This document shows positions 18,780-27,048 of a stretch of DNA of 64,000 nt, in pieces. Both the position numbers and the translations under genes were made by a program. This stretch comes from Flavobacterium piscis (GTDB taxonomy: Bacteria > Bacteroidota > Bacteroidia > Flavobacteriales > Flavobacteriaceae): assembly GCF_001686925.1 (NCBI RefSeq), contig NZ_LVEN01000005.1, positions 1 through 64,000 of the forward strand. The letters run 5' to 3'. Each line of letters opens with the position of its first letter. Within the stretch, counting starts at the first letter, position 1. The notes below the pieces were generated by a model, which had not been told where the DNA came from, made no database searches, and saw only the letters and a list, made by a program, of their open reading frames with translations.

Positions 18780-18807
18780 CAAAAAAAAGACGCAATGCTG
18801 CGTCTTT
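18780..18807 (-). terminator. Hairpin terminator of the 18.9 kb gene
   Basis: AAAGACGCA pairs with TGCGTCTTT; the A run at its left edge is a U tail on the minus strand. It follows the lipoprotein gene at 18892-19605 in the direction of transcription. Confidence 0.75.
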
Positions 18808-18891
18808 AATAGTATTTGAAATTTTAAAATAATCGAATGAAAAAGCGAGTAGCGATTCGGATTTTGTGTGTCAGGACTTACCCAATATATT

Positions 18892-19605
18892 TTAGTTATC
18901 CCATTTTTCCATGAGATTTTCTTTCCACAAATTTTGAGCATATTCTTTGAATACTTTCGGGCCATTTTTAAAGTTGACATCCAATTTATATTCACCGCCA
19001 ATAAAGGATGACTTATCGTGTACATCACTACCAACCTGAACTTTGTTTTCTCCGCGCATGGCATATTTATTATTTCCTTCGTACATGATTATTTTCATGT
19101 TAGACGGACTCACATCACCATGGCAAACGGTTTTATACATGAGCCATACTTCAGCAATGCCGTTTTTATTTAAGTCCGTGATTTTAAAAGTATTTTTAAC
19201 AAAAGAAGCAGTAATGTCAACCGGACAATCGGCAATAAAATCCTTCACTCTCCAAGTTTGCGTTGCTTTATCATTTGATAGTATAAAATGATAGGCATAT
19301 AATTCAGCATCACTGCTATCTTCAAATTCATGTTTCAGTTTTTCATTTCTGTAGATTCCGGTTTCGGTTGTAATTACAATATTATCACCGGATTTATCTT
19401 TCCATCTAACAGCATTTTTAATAAAACCTTCGTATTTTATAGAAGCCGGAAACTGAGTAGAATCAATTTTGTTGACTACTAAAGAATAATCTTTAACTTC
19501 TTCTTTTAATGATGAGGTTTCAGCTTCTTTTAAAGGCTCTTTTTGATCTGATTTACAGCTGGAAAAAGAAATAAGTAAGAGGCATAAAAAGACAATATTT
19601 TTCAT
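18892..19605 (-). CDS. Lipoprotein of unknown function
   Basis: A 237-residue predicted lipoprotein ([20 protein letters not shown], lipobox cysteine 18). The mature part contains [17 protein letters not shown], a DxNxDG-like calcium-loop variant seen in Bacteroidota surface proteins, followed by a conserved-looking [18 protein letters not shown] stretch. I faintly recognise this as a Flavobacteriia family annotated, without experimental basis, in connection with surface polysaccharide; that should not be taken as a function. The next upstream gene encodes another lipoprotein with a DxDGD motif, 22 bases away, so the two may be co-transcribed. Confidence 0.75.
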   Translation of the reverse strand: MKNIVFLCLLLISFSSCKSDQKEPLKEAETSSLKEEVKDYSLVVNKIDSTQFPASIKYEGFIKNAVRWKDKSGDNIVITTETGIYRNEKLKHEFEDSSDAELYAYHFILSNDKATQTWRVKDFIADCPVDITASFVKNTFKITDLNKNGIAEVWLMYKTVCHGDVSPSNMKIIMYEGNNKYAMRGENKVQVGSDVHDKSSFIGGEYKLDVNFKNGPKVFKEYAQNLWKENLMEKWDN

Positions 19606-19627
19606 AGAAAAGTTTTTTAAAAATGAT

Positions 19628-20173
19628 TTATTCCTGCTGAATCCATTCGTATTTCCCGTCTTTCATATAAATCACGCCGCCTCCGCAGCTTTCTTCGGCA
19701 TGAATAAATATTCCGTCATTCGGGAGTTTTATTTTATCTTCTTCCTTGATTTCTTCGTCGCCCATTATTTCGCCATCGTCACTTACGTTATTCCAATAAA
19801 CCTCAATTTTAGGCGCTTTTTCGAATATTCCTGCCCAGTCAATTTCATCAAAACCCTGTTGCAGAACATTATTTCCTAATCCTAAATAATCGGTTTTTTT
19901 ACTGTTACCAAATGTTATTCTTAAACCGCTTTTTCTGCTATTTGTACTTCGTACAATTTCGACAGTTTCATTGATATTATCTCCGTCAAGATCACAGGTA
20001 ATTTTATTTACTTTATGCTTTGTCGAAATAACAATGGTGTCAGTATTATTTACACTTTCAGCGGGCTTTTTTATACTATCCGTTTTTACAGTTTTTATTG
20101 CTGTTTGTTGTTTCTCTTCTTTTTTGCAGGAAATGAAAAGAACCGCAATAAAGATCAAAATTCTAAATTTCAT
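19628..20173 (-). CDS. Lipoprotein with a DxDGD loop, unknown function
   Basis: A 181-residue predicted lipoprotein (MKFRILIFIAVLFISCKKEE, lipobox cysteine 16). It has a threonine/lysine-rich linker and then ITCDLDGDNINETVEIV, which looks like a dockerin/VCBS-style calcium-binding loop opening a beta-rich domain. The C-terminal CGGGVIYMKDGKYEWI is reminiscent of periplasmic sensor-like domains, but I know no family. It lies between two other lipoprotein genes on the same strand. Confidence 0.7.
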   Translation of the reverse strand: MKFRILIFIAVLFISCKKEEKQQTAIKTVKTDSIKKPAESVNNTDTIVISTKHKVNKITCDLDGDNINETVEIVRSTNSRKSGLRITFGNSKKTDYLGLGNNVLQQGFDEIDWAGIFEKAPKIEVYWNNVSDDGEIMGDEEIKEEDKIKLPNDGIFIHAEESCGGGVIYMKDGKYEWIQQE

Positions 20174-20231
20174 GATTTGTTTCTTTTTTGAATGGAATAG
20201 TATTTTTAAAGAAGGGAATCTAAAGAAAAAC

Positions 20232-20999
20232 TTATTTCAGCAGTCTAACAATCTCTGTAAATTTCATTTTTGTTGCAATTTGAATTGGTTTTTCTCCGTA
20301 CGAAATGTCATCTCCGGCATCAAAAGTTTCAGGTTTGTTTTTATCTGCACCTTTTTTCAAAAGGTATTTCAACATTTCCAGATTATTCTTTTTTACAGCA
20401 ATTATCATTGCCGTTTCTCCGTCGTAATTATGATAATCTATATCGCCTTTATTGAATTTTAAAGCATTCAAAACCTCATAATCAGACCTTCTTACAGCTT
20501 CTTCAAATACATGAAATTTTCCTCGAATACCTCCTTTTTCCTGATTGGCACCTTTTAATAAAAGCAGTTTTGCACAGTCGTAAAAATTACCAAAACCGGC
20601 CGTGTTAAAAGCATCAGAGTTGCTTAGATTTCCTCCTTTTTGTATTAGGTATTTCAAGATTTCCAAAGTTCCTTTATCAGCCGCAGTTTCAACATACGAT
20701 TCGTCGCTTTTAGGTTTGTTAATAACCGCTCCGCCTTCTACAAGAGCCTTAACCACCGCGAGATTATTTTGCCAGATGGCTGCCTGAAGAGGTGCTATTT
20801 TATTCTTTGGTTCATAGTTGGCAGGGAATTTTGCACCAATCATTTTTAGTGCTTTTTGAGTATTATTTGCAAAAACAGCATCATAAAATTCATCCACAAC
20901 TTCTGGTGAAGGAACAACTTGTTTTGGTTTTGATTCTGAAAAACAACTACTCAAAGAAAAGACCAGGAGGGATAGCGCAATCAGTTTTATTTTTTTCAT
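20232..20999 (-). CDS. Ankyrin-repeat lipoprotein
   Basis: 255 residues from the start at 20999 (MKKIKLIALSLLVFSLSSCF, lipobox cysteine 19); a longer frame to 21029 would mask the signal. At least five ankyrin repeats follow, recognisable by phrases such as APLQAAIWQNNLAVVKALVE, ETAADKGTLEILKYLIQKGG, FYDCAKLLLLKGANQ and MIIAVKKNNLEMLKYLLKKG. Ankyrin arrays bind proteins; in periplasmic lipoproteins some protect against oxidants or act as immunity-like partners, but no partner is indicated here. Confidence 0.85.
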   Translation of the reverse strand: MKKIKLIALSLLVFSLSSCFSESKPKQVVPSPEVVDEFYDAVFANNTQKALKMIGAKFPANYEPKNKIAPLQAAIWQNNLAVVKALVEGGAVINKPKSDESYVETAADKGTLEILKYLIQKGGNLSNSDAFNTAGFGNFYDCAKLLLLKGANQEKGGIRGKFHVFEEAVRRSDYEVLNALKFNKGDIDYHNYDGETAMIIAVKKNNLEMLKYLLKKGADKNKPETFDAGDDISYGEKPIQIATKMKFTEIVRLLK

Positions 21000-21074
21000 A
21001 ACTAAGCTTATATTTTTATTTTTTAGCATGCCGAAAATATTCTAAAATTCATATCGAAATTTCGGATAATGATT

Positions 21075-22262
21075 TTATCCCCTAAATTTATTACTGACAA
21101 TAATATTTTTAAGTCTCGCTTTTAAATCTTCTCCCGTATCAAAAACCATTTGCTCATTGTTTGGGAATGGCACCGCGCGTTTATTAAAATATGACATATA
21201 ATTCTCCTCGCAAGCACTTCTGTCTCCTTTGTAAGTCGAATAAATATTCTCAAAAATAAATTCGCTCGTCACCGGAAAAGATTCTAGTAACTGATTTGTT
21301 TTCACATCTATATAGTCTACTTGTGCCATTATCTGACAAGATTTAAATTGTCTAAACTCATACACATTCGCACGAAGCATTCTGTAGTTATCTACTTTTA
21401 TTTCTTTGCCCAAACTATCTTTTACAGGTCTTCCTCTGCTGTCTAATAGTGTTTTTACCCCATCTTTTACCTGTCTTTCTTTTATGAATTCCTTTTCCTT
21501 AATTTGTTCCGGCGAAATATTAATTTGTCTGAAATTGATCACAAGGCTATAATCATACGTAACGTTTTTTTGTCTTAAGTTGTGGTAAACCGTCCATTTA
21601 TCATTTAATCCGTAGGTTTTAAAATCCAGTAAATCATCCTGAAGCACTTTCGGAATCACCATATTGGTCTCGTTTTTGGCGTAAACATCCACAAAATCAG
21701 TTCCTTTAAACTGTGCATCCTCCATCAATTTTCTGGTGTTTTTATAATTTGGACTCAGGCTTTCCAAATACAAAAAATCATCATATGCTTTTCTAAAATC
21801 CAGTTTGTTTTTTGATTTTAAAAGCGCCGAAGCACTTTCGTACAAATATTTCGTAAGCGCAATTTTGCTGCTCACAATCTTATCTGAATAATTATCAAAT
21901 ACAAACGAAGCACTTTTTCCCTGTTTTAGTAAAGGCAAAGGTAGTAACGGTCTAATTTTTTCCTGACGATTATTCAATTGCAAATAAGTATTGTAAACTC
22001 GTTCTGCGTTAGCTGGAGTAGCTTCTTTTATCATCAAATCAAGATTGCGCAAATCCCGGTCCTTTGCTTTTGCAAAAGCTTCTTCGAGCAAAAACACATA
22101 ATCTTGTTTTCCTTTCGAGTCCTTTTTGGTTTTTAGGGCATCAACTGCGCGATCTATTGCAGCATCATAATTTCCGTCGCTTAATAAGGACTGAGTAGTT
22201 TTTACACCACATGACGAAAGTGCTAAAAATAATATAGAAAGCAGTAAAGTAATTTTTTGCAT
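21075..22262 (-). CDS. Lipoprotein with helical repeats, unknown function
   Basis: 395 residues from 22262 (MQKITLLLSILFLALSSCGV, cysteine 18). The N-terminal part looks TPR-like (LLSDGNYDAAIDRAVDALKT, FRKAYDDFLYLESLSP), the rest is mixed alpha/beta with a segment DSRGRPVKDSLGKEIKVDNY. I do not recognise a named family, though similar proteins of about 400 residues occur across Flavobacteriia. It is separated from its upstream neighbour by one of the dispersed stem-loop repeats, so is probably transcribed alone. Confidence 0.75.
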   Translation of the reverse strand: MQKITLLLSILFLALSSCGVKTTQSLLSDGNYDAAIDRAVDALKTKKDSKGKQDYVFLLEEAFAKAKDRDLRNLDLMIKEATPANAERVYNTYLQLNNRQEKIRPLLPLPLLKQGKSASFVFDNYSDKIVSSKIALTKYLYESASALLKSKNKLDFRKAYDDFLYLESLSPNYKNTRKLMEDAQFKGTDFVDVYAKNETNMVIPKVLQDDLLDFKTYGLNDKWTVYHNLRQKNVTYDYSLVINFRQINISPEQIKEKEFIKERQVKDGVKTLLDSRGRPVKDSLGKEIKVDNYRMLRANVYEFRQFKSCQIMAQVDYIDVKTNQLLESFPVTSEFIFENIYSTYKGDRSACEENYMSYFNKRAVPFPNNEQMVFDTGEDLKARLKNIIVSNKFRG

Positions 22263-22359
22263 AGTATTTTTTTGAAGGTGTAAATATATCTTTTTTAACA
22301 TTCAACAACTATGCCTTTTTTTGATTAATTTTCAGGAGCATAATTTTCAGTTTTCATAA

Positions 22360-22441
22360 AAACCACCCGTCCCGCTTTCGCCTTTATCTCTTATCCCGAT
22401 AGCCATCGGGATGCGAGGATACCGGCTCTATCGGGGCTAGA
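22360..22441 (-). repeat. Dispersed stem-loop element, copy 2
   Basis: Same family as 9484-9561. Read on the minus strand: GATAGAGCCGGTATCCT, then an apical hairpin ATCCCGAT (22393-22400) with ATCGGGAT (22405-22412), then AGATAAAGGCGAAAGCGGG. The shoulders match the other copies; the apical helix does not. Confidence 0.7.
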
Positions 22442-22459
22442 TTAAACGTTTAGTTTTCA

Positions 22460-22954
22460 TTAGTCGAAAACCTTTTCAGAAAAAACCAATGATAAATTTT
22501 TTTCTATCTCATTATAAAAGCTATCGAATTCCATATTATGCGTACGTAAATAATAGATACCTAAACAGAGGAAAAATAAACCAATAAAAAAGAATAAAAA
22601 TTTCACTAAAAAATCTTTTTTAGGCAAATAATATTCAGTTTCAGGTTTTGTTGGATTGTAGTAAATCGGCGTTGTTTCGCACATCGTGCAAATAGAGTTG
22701 CTTTTTCCTTTTATATTTATCTGTTTATTTGAGCTATCATAAAATATAAAAAGTGGTATTTTGAGAGATGTTTCATTTTCTGATAAAGACTTTTCAGTGC
22801 TAAAACCGATAACTGTTGCTGTTGTTTTTATGCCGTTTTTTATAATTTTATCTTCTTTTAGTAAAGTTCTAAAAGCGATAAATAATAATACTAATCCTAT
22901 AATAATGAGTAAAATATCCCAAGTTGATTTCCATAGCAATGATGCAGTTTCCAT
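22460..22954 (-). CDS. DUF3592-like membrane protein
   Basis: A 164-residue protein with a membrane helix near each end (about 12-30 and 112-132) and a small beta domain between. The middle has the DUF3592 pattern: ATVIGFS at the start and TPIYYNPTKPETEYYLP at the end. Two cysteines, CTMCET, form a CxxC in the domain. The function of the family is unknown. It is followed 3 bases away (upstream in transcription) by the next gene, so the pair is probably one operon. Confidence 0.75.
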   Translation of the reverse strand: METASLLWKSTWDILLIIIGLVLLFIAFRTLLKEDKIIKNGIKTTATVIGFSTEKSLSENETSLKIPLFIFYDSSNKQINIKGKSNSICTMCETTPIYYNPTKPETEYYLPKKDFLVKFLFFFIGLFFLCLGIYYLRTHNMEFDSFYNEIEKNLSLVFSEKVFD

Positions 22955-22957
22955 TAT

Positions 22958-23446
22958 TTATATACGATCAGCAATTGATAAATTTCCGTTTGTACTTAAA
23001 ATAATCACTTTTTTACTTTCAGTATTGATGATAATAGTGGCCTCATCTTCATATAAAAACGAAATCCAGTATTTGCAAATTAAGCGCCATTTAGTTTCTA
23101 TTCCCGAAGATTTATTCCAAAAGAAGATAATTGAATCATCTTCTTTCCAGTCCATAAGATTTTTTACGTTTTTGTCGAATGCGTCAATATGAGATTCATT
23201 CCAATCGTTTTGCCAATTGTATTCTTTTTTAACCTCATTTTTTATTTTCCATTCTTCCGGATGATTGATAAGCATCAAATGTTTTTTATTTTCCGAAACA
23301 TATTCAGTCCAAAGCGTAGCACAATAATCATCACTCAAAGCCTTTATCTCAGGTTTGTCAATAGGGGTTAATTGAGGTTCGCAATATTCATTTTTAAAAT
23401 AATGGAATTTTTCCAGAGCCTCATATTTATTTATATTCTTTTCCAT
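22958..23446 (-). CDS. Unknown cytosolic protein, possibly DUF2947-like
   Basis: A 162-residue protein without signal peptide. Aromatic-rich, with DDSIIFFWNKSSGIETKW and RLICKYWISFLYEDEATI in the C-terminal half, a layout that recalls DUF2947 proteins; that recollection is weak. Its first 20 bases overlap the end of the upstream gene at 23427-24146, implying translational coupling. Small proteins of this look sometimes act as immunity or sensor proteins, but no toxin is seen nearby. Confidence 0.6.
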   Translation of the reverse strand: MEKNINKYEALEKFHYFKNEYCEPQLTPIDKPEIKALSDDYCATLWTEYVSENKKHLMLINHPEEWKIKNEVKKEYNWQNDWNESHIDAFDKNVKNLMDWKEDDSIIFFWNKSSGIETKWRLICKYWISFLYEDEATIIINTESKKVIILSTNGNLSIADRI

Positions 23447-24146
23447 TAAAAATTAATTTTGATGTCTCCTTCTTAGTGGTTTCCTTAGAGACACAATCAT
23501 CAATTGTAGGAGTGCTTATACTTTTTACAATGGTAGTTTTTACCACAATAGTATTATAATTATGGATTTGCGCTTTGCTTATATCAAAAACCGAATTGCG
23601 ATCTTCAAATTCTCCTGCGCAATTGGTATCCCATTCTCCGCCAGATCGCGAAATAGAATAATTTTTAAGTACCGGTTTCAAAGAATTTTTGTCTATAATG
23701 TATAATGATAAGTGAGTTTCACTAAAAGGATTAGGCCTGCTGCTGCCGTTATAAGATACTCTAATACCAAACGCTCTGGTAGTTGTATTAAGATGATATA
23801 ATCCGGTATCTATCGAAATACTGCTTAACACTAATGCATCAGATGTCCATGCATTGGGTTCAATAAATTGAGAGATTATTTTTCCTGTCGCATTATCGAT
23901 CACAATGATATAAGCATCCAACACAAAATAATCATGACCTTCATTATCCTGCTCGTTTATATTATACTTAGGAATCACTAAGACGCTTTTGCTTTTATCA
24001 TACGGCAAGATTTTTTGAGTAAAAAGTTCCTGATGCATTTCGCTTTTTTTAATTTTAAGCTGTTTCAAAACAGTATTTAAGTGATCTGTACTTTGTGAAA
24101 ACGAAAATTGAGAACAAAGTATAAAGGCAAATAGATATTTTTTCAT
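23427..24146 (-). CDS. Exported protein of unknown function
   Basis: A 239-residue protein with signal peptide (MKKYLFAFILCSQFSFSQ). The mature part is beta-rich: DYFVLDAYIIVIDNATGKII and LSSISIDTGLYHLNTTTRAF, with a C-terminal CVSKETTKKE tail. I know no family. It is the first gene of a three-gene unit with the cytosolic protein (20-base overlap) and the DUF3592 protein, so it may belong to a surface-damage or contact-related set. No function is claimed. Confidence 0.6.
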   Translation of the reverse strand: MKKYLFAFILCSQFSFSQSTDHLNTVLKQLKIKKSEMHQELFTQKILPYDKSKSVLVIPKYNINEQDNEGHDYFVLDAYIIVIDNATGKIISQFIEPNAWTSDALVLSSISIDTGLYHLNTTTRAFGIRVSYNGSSRPNPFSETHLSLYIIDKNSLKPVLKNYSISRSGGEWDTNCAGEFEDRNSVFDISKAQIHNYNTIVVKTTIVKSISTPTIDDCVSKETTKKETSKLIFNGKEYK

Positions 24147-24186
24147 GGATACATATTCTGTTTTTATTTAAAGAAGGCTTTGTGAT

Positions 24187-24576
24187 TTACTGTGGCCAAT
24201 ACAAAACATTAAATTTATGCCCATCCGGATCAGCAAAACCAAAGAAATATCCTTTTTCAAAACTTTGAGGTTCAGCAAATATTCTTCCACCGGCATTTTT
24301 AACAGCCAACAGCCATTGATGTACTTCGTCTACACTTTCGGCCGAGAGAGAAAATATAATTTCACTTCCTAGTTTCAAATCGGCTACCTCATCATTGACC
24401 GCCCATTTAAATCGCTCTTTGATAAAAAAATGAATGATAAAATCATCCTCGCCAAACATAAAACTGGTTAGTTCTGTATTTGTTCCGTTGGGTTTAAAAC
24501 CTAATTCGCTATAAAATTTTGTTGTTCGTTGCAGATCTTCTACGCCTAAATTGGCCCATATTTTATTAGTTTTCAT
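24187..24576 (-). CDS. VOC-family (glyoxalase/bleomycin-resistance fold) protein
   Basis: About 129 residues from the start at 24576 (an ATG at 24585 would add three). The two beta-alpha-beta-beta-beta halves are visible: IWANLGVEDLQRTTKFYSEL, then a second half ending FGFADPDGHKFNVLYW, the family signature with the last metal-ligand position. The group includes dioxygenases, glyoxalases and antibiotic-binding proteins, so the ligand is open. It stands alone. Confidence 0.85.
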   Translation of the reverse strand: MKTNKIWANLGVEDLQRTTKFYSELGFKPNGTNTELTSFMFGEDDFIIHFFIKERFKWAVNDEVADLKLGSEIIFSLSAESVDEVHQWLLAVKNAGGRIFAEPQSFEKGYFFGFADPDGHKFNVLYWPQ

Positions 24577-24747
24577 AAGATTCATTTTAGAGTAAAACTA
24601 TATAAATTTATGAAATTTAAAATTAAGAGAGGCTCGGGGATGTGCTGTAGTACATTTTTATAGATTGAAATTGACAATGTAATGATAAATTATACGCCAA
24701 TTTTAATCGTAGACACACACAGCAGTGCGTCTAACATTTGGTATGTC

Positions 24748-25110
24748 TTATGATTTTCTACTTTTTACCTGATAAACAATTTCCCAAAATAATATTGATA
24801 AAACAGCATTGGTAAATATTGCTGTCTTTACCAAATACGGATCGTATTTTGCCAGCAAATGTAAATTGGCAAATTGTACCGCTAAAAATAAAGATGCTGC
24901 TGCAATTGCGATAGAACAAATGATATTCAATAAATGTGTCCACTTGAGAGCGAAGAAAGTGTAAATGAGATTTAAAACGGCAAAACCACAGCCTAAAGTA
25001 ATGTAGGGATCTGTTTTTAATAATTCTCCTAGCGAAAGTAAAGGTGAAGTTGTAGAAAGGTATAAAAAAAATAGGATCGAATAAATTAGAATTCTTATTT
25101 GTGGTTTCAT
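24748..25110 (-). CDS. Small membrane protein of unknown function
   Basis: A 120-residue protein with four predicted membrane helices (about 7-25, 36-54, 60-78, 90-110) and a basic C terminus. No family recognised. It is alone, between the VOC and RDD genes. Confidence 0.6.
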   Translation of the reverse strand: MKPQIRILIYSILFFLYLSTTSPLLSLGELLKTDPYITLGCGFAVLNLIYTFFALKWTHLLNIICSIAIAAASLFLAVQFANLHLLAKYDPYLVKTAIFTNAVLSILFWEIVYQVKSRKS

Positions 25111-25210
25111 TTGAAATTTATTTTGCTTTGGCGAAATTACGAATTAAAAATGAAGCTGTAATTAAGGTAGATTTAAAAAACGTTTTTTGTGTATTGTGTT
25201 GCTGCGAAGT

Positions 25211-25684
25211 TTAAATAAAGCGCTTATAAAATTGCTGACTATCTGTTGAATCGATTACAATTGTTTTTGCCCACAAATCTCCAAGTCTTTGATTATATTT
25301 TGTGTTTTTTATCAATAATATTCCCAGTAGTCCAAAAAACCAGATGTCTAATAAATCTACCAAATGTCTTTTAAAGGATTGTCCAACAGTTAAACTTGAA
25401 GTACTGTTATCCCGTATCGAAACAACTTGTAAATCAAACACAAGATTACCAAGAGTACCTCCAAATTTTAATTCAAATCCAATCATATAAAAACACCAAA
25501 TTAGTGACGTTGTTAATGCCGGAAATCCCTCTAGTTTGTATCCCGTTGAAGTTTCTTCTCCAAAATAGATAAACATAACCACAGACATTCCAAACATTAA
25601 AGAATAGTCAATTAATCCTGCAAATATTCTTTTTCTAAGATTTGGTTTTGTAGCAATTTTTTCTTGTTCCATTTGCTGTGTCAT
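25211..25684 (-). CDS. RDD-family membrane protein
   Basis: 157 residues. The entry RKRIFAGLIDYSLMFG carries the arginine and aspartate that name the RDD family, and GGTLGNLVFDLQVVS is its usual second block; LGDLWAKTIVID ends it. Three membrane helices. Members are integral membrane proteins, some linked to ion or solute exchange under salt stress. The next gene starts 6 bases downstream of its upstream neighbour, so 25691-26140 and this gene form an operon. Confidence 0.85.
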   Translation of the reverse strand: MTQQMEQEKIATKPNLRKRIFAGLIDYSLMFGMSVVMFIYFGEETSTGYKLEGFPALTTSLIWCFYMIGFELKFGGTLGNLVFDLQVVSIRDNSTSSLTVGQSFKRHLVDLLDIWFFGLLGILLIKNTKYNQRLGDLWAKTIVIDSTDSQQFYKRFI

Positions 25685-25690
25685 ATTTGC

Positions 25691-26140
25691 TTACTTTAAA
25701 ATTCCTTCTATCTTAGTTTCAGATTTTTCCTTTAAAGTGCTGTCTGGACGAAAACTCCAAATAATTAAAAACTTCCCTTTTGCTAAATATTCTTCCGGAT
25801 GTTCATCTGTTGGCTGACCCTCTTTTCCCCAAAGTAATCCTTGCAGAAATCTATCGCCTTTGAAAGTGTGTTCGAATTCAAAGTACATGATAGATCCACG
25901 ATCTGTTTTATTTTTAAAACTTTGAATCGATTTACTTTTTAAGGTTCCAACAAGGTTGCTGTAAGTTTCGATATCATTATAGAAAGTGCAGGCTTGAGGT
26001 GTAATACAAATATTACCATCATTTAAGGTATAACCTTTGGGAATTTCTTTTTGTTTTAGTTTTAAATCAGCAATAGTTTGGCTGAATATATTGGTAGTAA
26101 GTAAAAGGAATAATAGCGATAGGGGAATCGTAATTTTCAT
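25691..26140 (-). CDS. Small exported protein, unknown
   Basis: A 149-residue protein with signal peptide (MKITIPLSLLFLLLTTNIFS, then Q). The mature part contains ITPQACTFYNDIETY and a LLWGKEGQPTDEHPEEYLAK segment. No family known to me. It precedes the RDD gene by 6 bases in transcription order. Confidence 0.6.
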   Translation of the reverse strand: MKITIPLSLLFLLLTTNIFSQTIADLKLKQKEIPKGYTLNDGNICITPQACTFYNDIETYSNLVGTLKSKSIQSFKNKTDRGSIMYFEFEHTFKGDRFLQGLLWGKEGQPTDEHPEEYLAKGKFLIIWSFRPDSTLKEKSETKIEGILK

Positions 26141-26263
26141 TGGTTTTTGAGGTTAGGTTTGTCGAGCTAAAATAGTTTTTTTATTTGAGTTTGGATTTTT
26201 TGTTGAGAAAAAAATATTAGCATGCTACCGCGAGCGTCTCGCTATAAGTGCTCAAACCTTGTT

Positions 26264-26343
26264 GCTCTGAAAGAGCCTTAGCAATAGCATGGTGCGAAGC
26301 ACTATGAGGGAAAAACGATTATAATTTTAAGCCCTGTAAGGGC
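26264..26343 (+). repeat. Three-hairpin REP-like unit, left copy
   Basis: 80 bases with three small perfect hairpins: GCTCTGAAAGAGC (26264-26276), GTGCGAAGCAC (26292-26302) and GCCCTGTAAGGGC (26331-26343), linked by AGCAATAGC and ACTATGA. A mirror copy lies at 26440-26519. Confidence 0.7.
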
Positions 26344-26439
26344 GAAAGCATAATTTCAAAAAGCACGTTTACCATATTTTGCATGATATTCTCTAAAAAA
26401 AAACTCTTTTTCTTTAAATCTTTATTCTAACTTTCTTTT

Positions 26440-26519
26440 GCCCTTTCAGGGCAATTCCCACTTTTAATTTAATTCATAGTGCGCTGCACTACGCTATTGC
26501 TTTTTAGGGCTTTCAGCCC
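26440..26519 (-). repeat. Three-hairpin REP-like unit, right copy (inverted)
   Basis: Also 80 bases, inverted relative to the left copy: GCCCTTTCAGGGC (26440-26452), GTGCGCTGCAC (26479-26489), GGGCTTTCAGCCC (26507-26519), with GCTATTGC and TCATAGTGC linkers that are the reverse complement of the left copy. The two are 96 bases apart. Confidence 0.7.
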
Positions 26520-26757
26520 ATTTTTAAAAGTTTCGCACACTCATGCGTCTAGCCTATAACTGCAAGTTGTTTAATTTTATTATTTGACAGGATTATGTTC
26601 ACGAGCGACGTTTTCGTTCATAAAAAATGCACAAAGTTGAAAACTTGTACTTTTGTAAAATTTATATTTCAAGTCTCAGTATCCATAATTTTGTTGTTTT
26701 ATGAGAAAGTCTGTGGTTACTTTGGGTGAATTCTTATTAAACCAATTTTGCATCAGG

Positions 26758-26820
26758 GATAGAGGCGGTATCCTTTTGTGAAGTGAAACGGAACAAAAGA
26801 TATAGCCGAAAGCCCGGCCC
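26758..26820 (+). repeat. Dispersed stem-loop element, copy 3
   Basis: GATAGAGGCGGTATCC, then a hairpin CTTTTGT (26773-26779) / ACAAAAG (26793-26799), then ATATAGCCGAAAGCCCGG. Shoulders match copies 1 and 2; apical helix differs again. Here the element is on the plus strand. Confidence 0.65.
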
Positions 26821-26876
26821 GAAGGGAGATGCCCAAAAAATGAAATTCCAAAGTCCAGTCTTTGTGGAGTTACTTG

Positions 26877-26944
26877 TGGAGATTCTTCGTTCCTCAGAAT
26901 GACAAACAGTAAGGCTATTTTGCGTGGGCTTCGACTTCGCTCAG
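26877..26944 (-). repeat. Two further short dispersed repeats
   Basis: The minus strand reads TCATTCTGAGGAACGAAGAA, a phrase I know as recurrent in Bacteroidota intergenic DNA, and CTGAGCGAAGTCGAAGCCCA (26925-26944), which recurs exactly at 60996-61015. A 90-residue frame over this area is only a by-product. Confidence 0.55.
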
Positions 26945-26990
26945 ACAACAGGGTTCAAAATCTAAAATCTGCAATCTAAAATCTACAATA

Positions 26991-27022
26991 AAAAAATCCC
27001 GCCTCAATTAAGAAACGGGATT
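26991..27022 (-). terminator. Terminator of lysA
   Basis: AATCCCG with CGGGATT (27016-27022), A run at left acting as U tail on the minus strand, 27 bases past the lysA stop. Confidence 0.75.
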
Positions 27023-27048
27023 CAATAGATATTCTCTTTTTTTTTATT

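Noticed and set aside
18678..19064. Upstream extension of the ArsR frame
   Set aside because: It overlaps the next gene and has no ArsR-like sequence; the family N terminus [15 protein letters not shown] begins at 18677.
20232..24146. Polymorphic toxin/immunity locus
   Set aside because: Lipoproteins, ankyrin and overlapping small genes are suggestive, but no Rhs, LXG, WXG or nuclease domain is present.
26649..26656. TACTTTTG -7 box in the repeat island
   Set aside because: It matches TAnnTTTG but no -33 partner and no gene follows; chance in AT-rich DNA, or a relic of a lost gene.
26676..26948. 90-residue minus-strand frame
   Set aside because: It runs across three different dispersed repeats and has no family resemblance; a by-product of repeat DNA.
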